Source: Amoebidium appalachense
Taxonomy: Eukaryota; Ichthyosporea
Reading direction: 5' to 3'
Assembly: GCA_963693365.1 (NCBI GenBank)
Contig: CAVNZM010000009.1
Location: forward strand, 186,001 to 250,000
Length of the DNA: 64,000 nt
The number at the start of each line of letters is the position of its first letter. Positions within the stretch are counted from its first letter, which is position 1. Under the pieces are notes generated by a model. It was not told the DNA's origin and searched no databases. It saw only the letters and a program-made list of their open reading frames with translations. The translations under genes were made by a program, and so were the position numbers. Positions 50,081 through 64,000 of the stretch are shown one piece after another.

Positions 50081-51786
50081 TTACTCGTTAATCGTCACCT
50101 CAACCTCCACACCGGGTGAGATGTTGATGGACGTCTGTGTGTCGTGTGTATGTGTTTGTGGGATGTGGATGCATACACAAACAGGTGATGAAAACAAGAG
50201 AACAGCACAAAGGACAAGATGTGTGTGCTTGCAAGTATGTGCACATACATGTGTAAGGGCAAGTGGCGCACAGACGTGTGCATGTAGTGTGTGTGTGTGG
50301 TGTGAAACGGAGAGGAAATGATGCAGCGTGTATGTGTATGTGTATGTGTAGACGTGTGAAAAGGCGGACCGGGGAAGAAGAGGAAAGGAGGAAAGGAGGA
50401 AGACAGCCTGTTAGCATCTGTATGCCACCTGTTTGTTGCCCCACCGTGCACAGGCGAGTGCGAGTCAGTGACCATAGGTTTCTAATCAAAGAAGAACTCA
50501 GAGAGCTGGGTTAGAGCAAATTTGGTCATCATTTCACACACCAGAGCAACCATTTACTCACGTCCCCCCCCCCCCCCCCAAAAAAAAACAACAAACAAAC
50601 AAAAAAGAATACCGATTTTCCTCCCAACGAGCACATCCTCCCTCCCCACTTCTTCCCGTCCACAACAACCCCCCTCCCCCAGGTAAATCATCCACCCCAT
50701 TCCAACATGCCCATTATCCCCCATGGGACACGTACGATCTGCTTGACGACCTCGGCGGGGCTGTGCAGGTCGATGAGGCGCTTGTGGATGCGCATCTCAA
50801 AGCGGTCCCAGGTCTTGGAACCCTCACCGCAGGGCGTCTTGCGCGTGGTGATGCGCAGCGTCTTGGTGGGGATGCGCACGGGCCCCTTGACCGTGAGCTT
50901 CTTGTCCTTGGCACCCTGGATCAGGTCCGAGCACACTGCCCAGCCCATCCCGTGGTCAGAAAACGAGTACGAGCACAGATGCCATGTGTGCACTAGAACA
51001 CACCCAGCTACAAGTCCGTGCACTACTACACACACTAACACACGTGGTAAGAAACCACGTGGCACAGGTGCAAAGGGTGAGCCCGATGCACTGCCCCCCA
51101 TCTGAAAGCCCTGAAACAACCTCCTGACCATCATGCCTATCGTCCAAAAAGTTTGCCATAAAAAAAAAGTTTAATTCTCCTGACCAGAAAAATGGGTGGT
51201 CGAGCTACGCAACTAAAGGTTGACGCTGGCAGTGAAACCGGAACTTCCTGAATGTCAACAAACAAGCAAGCACACGCCCGATGGGCCGCAAAAATAGACA
51301 TGTAAGCACGCGTGCGTGTTGCCTGATCACGTGAGCGTACGATCAACTCCTCCTGCCTGCTCATGCCCGTTTCGGAAGTGATGACCAGACATGCCTGAAT
51401 GGGACACAGGTGTGCCTACGTGCAAGCTCGCCAGGGCTTCGAGTATGTCCGTGTGTGTGCTAACGGTGCACTAACCTTGCACACATCTGAAATGATACAT
51501 ATGTTTAAACAACAGGACAACACCGACGCTCGCACATATACGTAACCACCCTAAAACTTCCCGACTGAAATTTTGTCACAGTTGCGTTGAAAAGGGGAAA
51601 GCCCCTGGCCCGTGTCGAAACAATTAACCAGCGGCTTGCACGGTTGACCTCCCCACCTGCACGTACAAGCACAAACACACACTCACCCTTCTCCAGACTC
51701 TGGACATTGCGGCTGCTGAGAGTGATGCGAATCTTGTGGATCTTCGCAGTCTCCTCCTGCCCGTAGGCCTTCTTTTCCAGCGACAT
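50081..51786 (-). CDS. RPS20: 40S ribosomal protein S20 (uS10)
   Basis: Seen: coding exons 51786-51687, 50935-50736 and 50134-50081 (TAA), in phase, 117 residues (human 119). The family sequence is unmistakable: [62 protein letters not shown] and PGVEVEVTI. Known: uS10 sits in the small-subunit head and contacts mRNA-proximal rRNA. The start has a strong context (GCCACCATG), preceded by GGGGGGCAG, which looks like the 3' end of a 5'-UTR intron. AATAAA overlaps the last base of the stop codon, so the 3' UTR may be extremely short. Intron 2 holds the family C repeat. Confidence 0.97.
50403..50543 (-). repeat. Dispersed element, family C copy 2 (RPS20 intron 2)
   Basis: Inverted, nearly identical copy of 34069-34203 (core TTTCTAATCAAAGAAGAACT). 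It is followed within 20 bp by a C run and an A-rich tract (50563-50590). Confidence 0.88.
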
Positions 51787-53049
51787 GGTGGCGTTGCTAT
51801 CTGCCCCCCACCCAGCACATAAGAACACAACCGGCAAAAGGACTCACCACTCATGCAGCGTTTTGATATGTCCCAAGCCTGTCCAGCAGTCACACCAGCT
51901 CGAGGAAAAACGGTGAAAAAAAAGGCGTCTTCGCCCCTCCTCTATACCATATTAACCACCCCTAATACAACTGGTTTCGAAGTGTCAAAACATCTGCCTT
52001 ACACTAAAAAGACACCTGTGGTGGACATTCGAATCCCCACCCTTCCTCCGTCGAGCTGTGCTGTATTCCCTTTTCCCACGTGGCTATCTGTTATGGTCGG
52101 CGCCAGCAAGGTAATTCAACCAACACTGCTCCTACCCAATATGTCCCTCCATCTCCATCACTGTCGTCAAGTTCACATGCGTTGTTGGGCTTTCCCCCGG
52201 GCGAACGACACCTGCCATTCCTCGATTTTGGCACCTCATATCTTTCGAAATAGCTATCCCCCTGCTACAATATCCATGTTGCCGTGACCGCCAAAGCCTC
52301 TCCTACCGCACTCCTACCCTACCCGCATTTCGCCTGTCTCATCCCTACATTTAAAACACCACTCCCACGCCCCATTTCTTCCTTGGCACCGACCTGGAGC
52401 CACACTTGGAAGGTGCAGAGAGAGCGCACACAGGCCGGGCCTGTGCGTGATAATCCCATGTGTGACGGCGGAGGAGCCGATCGCAGCTGATTGGCTGAGC
52501 GAGACTGCGACAGACTGCGACAGATACCTGCTGTGACGTCACAGCCGTTTATAATGAAGGTGCCGGGTGTCTTTGGCGCCACTTTTGCAGTTTTTCGGCA
52601 TTCCTTGATACGGCTTTTTTGTGGTTTATTGCTTGGTGTTTTACTTCTTGGTCATGTGTTAGGTGCCTGATAAGTAGCTTTGGGGCGTGGAGCGTCGGTC
52701 AGCCTGCGCTGCTGAGCTAGCGTACATATTATCGATCATCGATTGTCAACCTTGCCTTAGAAAGAATGTTTCTGGAGTCAACCATCTGACCATGTTACGA
52801 GGTTTTCGTTGGGCAAGGTCACAGAAGGTAGCAAGTTCAACAGCAGTCGTGGGTGTTCAGTGGGCCAATTTACCGAGCGTGTAGAAAATAAACTAAAAAA
52901 AGGGAATTCTCTGGTGTTTCTGAAAAGCCCTCTTTTAAATTTGTTGTGCTGACGACATCATGAATTCATGGCTGCGGAGCATATATATATCGGCACGGTC
53001 TTCTGTGTGGAGTGTTCCAGTCACCAAGTGACCCTCGTGGCAGTTTACC

Positions 53050-53087
<38 letters not shown>

Positions 53088-54477
53088 TTCTCCCCCTCCC
53101 CTCCCTTCCCTCCTCCCCCCCCCCCCCACCTTCTCTTCCTCCCCTTCCCATGCTTCATGACTTAGAATAGAGCATGTGAGCATCCGTCTACCTGGATCCA
53201 AAACCCTTTCCGCTACATTCTCAGCAGTGCATTTTATTTGCAGATATTGCAGCATAACTGGGCCAAGCAGTCGTGCATGCACATAGAGCGGAGTCCGCTC
53301 CCCCCTTCCCCCCCCCCCCCCCCCCCCTCCCCCCCTCCTTCCCCCCCGCGCTGCCCTCACAACTTGACTTCCTCTTCATCCCTCCCCCTCCTCCCCCTCC
53401 CCCCCCCCCCCACCTCTCTCGTCTCCTCCAGCCGCGGCCAAGGTCCTCATTATTCAATCTTGTGAAAACTCTAACTGTTGGCCGGCCTGGTTATACACAT
53501 CAGAAAAAAAACGGTGTGGTCATTCAGTGCACGGTTACAAGTACCAAAAACACATTCGGTCTTAAAACGTTGACTCATGCACAGGCGCACCCGCTTTAAC
53601 ACCACAATGTACAGCAACACCCACCCAACTTTATCTCAGCAACATCGCGACCAACAATCGCAACCCATAGTCACGTCAGTTCCTCGCACGTAACCCCCAC
53701 CCCCCTCCCCCCTCCCCTTCCCATTCGTGCCAGTGTGCATCAGCTGCGGATAGCTATAGGAGTGTTGAGCCATGGGCTCAGGCCGGGCTAACTAAACGGC
53801 CCTACAGCAGCACAGGCAGTTAGACGGATTCATAGATACAGGTCACATGAATTTGTCAATCGGCAGTTAGGAGCTTCATGTTGTTCGTGCAGCGAGCACA
53901 CAACATCTCAGCTCCCATGTTCTGTGCTCGTGCCTGCCGATTCCCTCTCAGGAGTTGAGCAAGCACATTCGTCCTATTTCCGGCAGACACTGCCTACTTG
54001 CACCGTCCTCGTTTTTGGTGCAAATGAATAGCGAGTTCTCAACAACCCCCCCCCCACCCCCGCTTCTTAATTTCCAGCCACACGGCTGCACGGGGGGACC
54101 TTGCTGCCGGCACTTCGGTTTTTTCAGCCCATACCTACCGACTCCCTCTCCCCACCCACCCACCATCACCGCTCTTCTTCAAGCTTCCGTCACACCTGCC
54201 TGTCGCTGACAACACATGTGCACACACGTAAAATCAGCACAGCTAACAGCTGTCTCTTATTGCAAAACTTTGATACGTAAACAGGGCCAATATGCATACA
54301 CCAGGCAACATGCCACTCTTGTTAAAGAAATCAAAGAGAAAAAAACGAAAGGCAGTCAAGTTACTTCAAAGAGGCCATTGGCACTATTTTACACCTTCTC
54401 GCACTATTTACGAACAGCCGCGTATGACTGTCCAACACCATTACAATACACTTGTACCCATGTTTCTTACACGTGTC
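51787..54477. other. Spacer upstream of RPS20 and downstream of the membrane-protein gene
   Basis: No further gene recognised. It should include the 5'-UTR exon of RPS20. C runs lie at 53049-53087 and 53300-53322. A promoter-like motif group is at 52484-52556. Confidence 0.5.
52484..52556. promoter_or_regulatory. CRE palindrome with CCAAT and TATA-like motifs
   Basis: A 14-bp perfect palindrome CTGTGACGTCACAG (52531-52544) is flanked by ATTGG (inverted CCAAT, about 52488) and TATAAT (52550). Both strands carry an AT-rich box, so direction is uncertain. It may be the RPS20 promoter (minus) or a divergent one. Confidence 0.4.
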
Positions 54478-55653
54478 TTACATTAACGTTCTACTGTGTG
54501 GGGGGCAGCTACTCGCGGCAGTCGAGCCTTGTGCCTCCTTCGGCACGGCGAGCTGGGCCTTCCACTGCCTTAACCTCTCGCTTAAGGTGGTGCCTACGCT
54601 ATACAGCGACCTCCTATCCAGCAACCTATCCTTGATGTTTGCCGGCTTGTACGGCACAAAGTCTGGGCCCACTATGTCGGGTAGGGGTGGGGGTTTACTC
54701 CTCCTTCTCCTCCTGTGCACACACAGTGCAATAATCCCTATTCCTGCCGTGGCCGCCACTGCTCCAGCAACCAACCCAATCACTGCTCCTGCTGTCATAC
54801 CCGCCGGAGCAGGAGATGCTGTTTGGTCTGCTGGTAGCGTGTGGATGGGTGAGGGGGGAGTGTTGGAAGCCGTGGCGGTTGCCATGGGGGAGGCACTGGC
54901 TGAGGGCTGTAGGACGACGGGGGTCTCTTGGAAGGAGGCCCACAGAGCATCAAACCAGGCCGTGCCGCTAGCGCTGTTGTTGTTGTCGTGTGCAAACACG
55001 CACTGCACCGTCAGACCTACAAACGGCCGGCGTGGCTCGACCCTGAGCGTCACACTGACCCACACCCAGCTGCCCGGTATGCCCTCGAAGGTCTGTGTGT
55101 ATGTGCTGTTGCTGCCGTCGTCATAGACAACATTAACCACCAGAGCATGCGATGACGGGTTGTTTGGCTCGAAGGGAAAGGCTAGGTCGTCGAACATGGC
55201 GTACCCACGCACGAAAAGTGATCGTGTAGTTGCCTGGGGCAGAGTAATGGTCTGTGATACGCCCCCCCAGCCCCCTGTTGGTGCACTAACACGTGCTGCC
55301 GTTACACCGAAATAATACTCTGTGTGGTCGAGCTCATAGCCCAGGCCAATGGGCTCCCACACCCGTGCCTCCGGGCACTCAAAGCTTCCATCCACCAGGA
55401 GGTTTTCGCTACTCCGCACGCCATCACTCAGACTGCTGCAGTTTACTGCGGGCACAGCGGGCGCGGAGGACTCTTCCAAGCCCGCCCACAGCACCCTGTT
55501 TGTTGGGGTTTCATCATCTTCCGCTGGTGCGGGCGCGATTTCGGGCACACTCGTGGGTGAGAGGAGAGGCACGGAGCGTGCGTGTGGGTATGCCTCCACG
55601 GCCACGGCCGAACACAGGGCCGTGAGGGCACACAGGCGCAGCAGCGTGGCCAT
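54478..55653 (-). CDS. Intronless type I membrane protein with jelly-roll-like ectodomain
   Basis: Seen: one open frame of 391 codons. Residues 1-21 form a signal peptide (MATLLRLCALTALCSAVAVEA). Residues about 75-240 look like a galactose-binding-type beta-sandwich of the CBM4/9 kind: ENLLVDGSFECP at the start, FVRGYAMF in the middle, GTAWFDALWASF at the end. There are several N-X-S/T sites. A Ser/Thr/Pro stalk follows, then a helix rich in small residues (AGAVIGLVAGAVAATAGIG, GxxxG-like), a RRRRR stop-transfer and a cytoplasmic tail of about 75 residues with DIVGPDFVPYKP. Known: the N-terminal (VDGSFE) and C-terminal (AWFD) signatures are typical of carbohydrate-binding jelly rolls. Inference: a surface sugar-binding or adhesion receptor. 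Unlike its neighbours it has no introns in the coding part. Confidence 0.85.
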   Translation of the reverse strand: MATLLRLCALTALCSAVAVEAYPHARSVPLLSPTSVPEIAPAPAEDDETPTNRVLWAGLEESSAPAVPAVNCSSLSDGVRSSENLLVDGSFECPEARVWEPIGLGYELDHTEYYFGVTAARVSAPTGGWGGVSQTITLPQATTRSLFVRGYAMFDDLAFPFEPNNPSSHALVVNVVYDDGSNSTYTQTFEGIPGSWVWVSVTLRVEPRRPFVGLTVQCVFAHDNNNSASGTAWFDALWASFQETPVVLQPSASASPMATATASNTPPSPIHTLPADQTASPAPAGMTAGAVIGLVAGAVAATAGIGIIALCVHRRRRRSKPPPLPDIVGPDFVPYKPANIKDRLLDRRSLYSVGTTLSERLRQWKAQLAVPKEAQGSTAASSCPPHSRTLM

Positions 55654-57523
55654 GGGCCCAAAGTGGGGGGACCGGGAGGCCTGCTGCTGCTTCTGACTAA
55701 AAAAAGAGCGACTACTACTGGTATGGGGTCACGTGAAAGAGGCAGAGGTTTGCGTCTTTGAAAGTGAAGGGTATGCAGGGGTGACTTGCAGAAGATTTGG
55801 TTGTGTAAATCTATGCCACCACCATTGTAAACAGTCAGGTAAACCTTTGAGGAATCCTTGATATCGCCCGTGTGTGTCAAACAAGACTAAACGAAAGGGA
55901 ATCTATGTTTCTTATTTGCCCAGACAGCGTGTTCCTACGTGTGTCATGTATTTTCGTGTTTTGGTCAGTGTGCATAGCTATGAACGTAAATAAAAGTCTA
56001 CAGTATTCATCTCGCGTGGCTACAGTGTTGCAGCGTGTGCGGTTTTCTTACAAGCAAGTTGTCTGGAAATGTAACTTGGGTCAGGAATCCCAGCTGTTGT
56101 TCTATCTATAGTCGAGTATTATGCGAGTAATACGTACTAATACAAATAGTAGGCAATTAGTGTACTCGGTTGTGTGCGTCAGCTGTTCATAACTTCAAAG
56201 TAAACATCATCACGAACAGTGTTTCTGGACGACAACACAAAGTTTTCGTTTTCCCGGCTCCTGTGATTCCCGACAGATCAAGATGCCTAATTGATAGCAA
56301 CCGTTTTCATCCATGAGATTTTGAGAACGGTACACTTTCAGGTCATGCCCATAATTTATTTCAGTGAAAAAGTATTCTATTTATTTAAAAACATACAACA
56401 TACAACAACACATATATCAAGCATTTTTGAGAGAAATAGCCGTATTTATAACCATAAATATTCCCCAAAAGTAGATTTCAAATATAAATTTGTCGAAAAG
56501 TTGTTCGACCCCGGATAAATAAGTTTAGAAGGTAGCACGGTGTTTCCTGATTGGCTTCTCAGAGCCAATGCTATGATCCCCGACAACTTTAATCAAGTAG
56601 GCGGGGTACATCGACCGGAATCATAATAACATTGAATATCTAAATGATTTCCATTTAGTGTTCAGGTATATTAATATTTAGTATGCAATTGCTTTGCTTA
56701 ACCCATAAAAAATATTTTATATGCTGTCTTTTATGTATGCCGTGCATACTTGCACCTCTGTTGGCTGCATAAATTCAGTCAAAAGAAAAAAATTCGGGCT
56801 TTTTCGTGAAACGAGCAAAATTTTCAAGCCATTCGTCTCAACTTGCTCAAGGTGCCTACAGTGCTAGAGCTTGACCCAAATAATACAAAGAAATATTTCT
56901 TATTTTTCATAAAGTAATGTGGATTGCTTGGTATTCATACAGAGGCTCACGCCCCCAGAATTCCCGGAAGAGCCTTGTTTGCAGCTTTCAAAAACATGAA
57001 CTTTCGGTTTGCACCCACGTTTGCAGTCGGAAATCGAGGGGGGATTCACTGCTACTGACCAGCGCCCAATCATCAAGCTTGTTCGCACAGACACAAATAT
57101 GTGCGCAGGAAAATGATTGGCTGTGATTTTACGGGGTTCGGTTTATAAATTATATCGGCTGACCGGCTCTCGTTTAGATTTTGTTTTCTCTCAATTCTCT
57201 ATATTCTACTAAACGGTATTTATGCAAGTTTTGCCTGTTTATGCACAAAAAATTGTCTGCACAGAAGATATTTAAGCACTTTTTGGATGACTAACTGTCT
57301 GTGATTCACGGGCACACGCGTACACACCTTTTTTTTTCGGCATATCAGACGCACGATTTTTACGCAACGGTAGGAATATGTCACACGTGTACATCGCCGT
57401 TGTTTACATCACGCGCTGGTCTGCCGGCACCGGGTACGGCAGCTTTCCTGTTCGAAGTGTGTGCATGCGCATGCCTTAACACAGCGATTTTTTTAGGCTA
57501 ACGGGCACATGTGGAGAGTCATT
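55654..57523. other. AT-rich spacer, no gene seen
   Basis: A 1.9-kb stretch almost free of microsatellites and G/C runs is markedly AT-rich from about 55900 to 57300. A TTTTTTTAG acceptor-like site near 55714 may belong to the 5'-UTR of the membrane-protein gene. Confidence 0.5.
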
Positions 57524-57556
57524 TATATAAGTAGAAAGCCAGGGCAGCTTATATAC
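57524..57556 (+). promoter_or_regulatory. TATA box of KTI12
   Basis: TATATAA at 57524-57530, with a second TATATA at about 57551, lies 30-60 bases before the ATG at 57583. A very short leader is implied if the first is used. Confidence 0.5.
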
Positions 57557-57582
57557 GCGTCTAGCGCGGGCCCAACGCAAAC

Positions 57583-62873
<5,291 letters not shown>

Positions 62874-63001
62874 CTATAGATTAGAAGCGGTGTGGATGGT
62901 GGGTGCGTCCCAAATGCTGTTTGGAGGAGGTCTAGTGGCCATGGGATGATGGCGCTCTGTTGTTTTGTGTTCTGTTGTGAGAACCTGTGTGTGCTCTGGG
63001 T

Positions 63002-63045
<44 letters not shown>

Positions 63046-63999
63046 GGGGGAGTAGGATATTTGGATATTTTGAATCGAAGGTGCTCTTTGTATGATATGA
63101 AGGCAAGAGAATGGCAGCTGTGTGACTGTCGAATGGCTGGGGGAGGGATACGTGGGTTTTACTTATCATGGAATGTAGACTGATTGGTATGGTGACATAT
63201 GGATGCACGAATGAAAAAGAACCGGGTGTCCAGTTCTAAATGATTATAATCATAATAAAGTAACACTTGGCAATATATAGCTCGAGCTCCACATGTTGCA
63301 AGACCGCAGCAAGTTAGGTCCGTGCGACGGATGCCCATAGGTATAGGCCCTTTTTTCACATAAAACGCCAAAAAAGCACAGTAATTGAACCATGACCCGT
63401 AGCTACGTGTGTTTGCTTGGCCCTAACCGTTTAAATTTGGGGCTGCCTCGGCCCCCCGGGCAATGCAACCCCCCGCTATATAGGGGCCCAGCCCCTTCAT
63501 AATTTTATGTCGCTCGGGGACAGAACTTTTTCCCCCTGCTTTTACGTCCACGGATCGTTTTGGTCCAATCAGGTGCGTGTGAGGTCCGTCGTAAAAAACA
63601 AAGTGGACTGCGCAGCTGCATGCCCCCCCCTCTCCCCCCTCCCGCCCCCAAACACACACACACACACGTATGCATGTACACACCACCTCTGAAGGTCAAG
63701 CCAATGCCTAGCCGCTCAAGATCTTCAGTCATTCGGAATGATTATTGGGACGGTGTGGGCCAGCCACGGGGCAGCCAATCAGACCAGGCGGTGATTGCCA
63801 TTGGTCCATCTGGCCGCCGACCATATTTAGAAGGGTGGGGTGAATTCAACCCCCCCCACACTAGCATCGGAGGACTAGCGCTAAGAACTAAACCTTTCAC
63901 GTATGTGTGGTGTACATGTGTCGAGGTCTAATGCCCATATATGTACATGTGTAATCAGCAGTGTGGTGTGGTCACGTGGTGTGCACGTGTTTATGCATT
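62874..63999. other. 3' flank of KTI12 and promoter-like right edge
   Basis: AATAAA at 63254-63259 is a candidate KTI12 poly(A) signal. A (TG)n lies at 63015-63042. At 63770-63830 there are GCCAATCAG, ATTGGTCC and a CATATTTAG box in the order of a CCAAT/TATA promoter, perhaps for a gene beyond the window. No coding exon recognised. Confidence 0.4.
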
Positions 64000-64000
64000 C

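Overview
This is nuclear DNA from a eukaryote, probably a unicellular one. Every confident gene is a conserved eukaryotic housekeeping gene. Most are split by spliceosomal introns of a few hundred bases, including two introns with the signature of the minor (U12) spliceosome. Coding exons are short and free of simple sequence. Introns and spacers are saturated with (CA)n/(TG)n, GA tracts, minisatellites and dozens of homopolymer runs of G or C. I cannot name the species. A ZRANB3 protein with NZF and HNH domains, a metazoan-like uS10 and U12 introns fit a protist near animals or another intron-rich lineage, but this is inference.

Layout. 922-6289 (+): the 3' half of a ZRANB3-type fork-remodelling translocase/HNH nuclease; its helicase part lies off the left edge. 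6290-9767: tandem repeats and unassigned spacer. 9768-11207 (-): an Mpv17/PMP22-family membrane channel, N-terminus not found. 13.5-14.15 kb (-) and 26.0-26.7 kb (-): two diverged copies of an unidentified element with conserved terminal hairpins, the first preceded by a duplicated TATA promoter. 15235-16324 (-): an orphan RGG/RD-rich protein, divergent from 17510-24120 (+), a complete spliceosomal cyclophilin PPIL1. 27225-34993 (+): complete PCYT2, ethanolamine-phosphate cytidylyltransferase, 14 exons. 37976-39595 (-): a disrupted leucine-rich-repeat gene. 41105-48331 (+): a MINPP1-type inositol-polyphosphate phosphatase with apparent reading-frame lesions. 50081-51786 (-): ribosomal protein uS10/RPS20. 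54478-55653 (-): an intronless type I membrane protein with a jelly-roll-like ectodomain. 57583-62873 (+): complete KTI12, the Elongator-associated tRNA-modification factor.

The genes are unrelated housekeeping functions (replication stress, membrane lipid synthesis, splicing, translation, tRNA modification, inositol phosphate metabolism). There is no operon or gene-cluster logic. Exon models were checked by codon phase across each junction. PPIL1, PCYT2, KTI12 and RPS20 close perfectly, at 166, 392, 274 and 117 residues.

The most unusual material is non-coding: the hairpin-bounded element pair, short dispersed elements that begin or end at G/C runs, TG-rich 5' splice sites paired with CA-repeat 3' splice sites, and a 40-bp array that has amplified the last codons and stop codon of ZRANB3.
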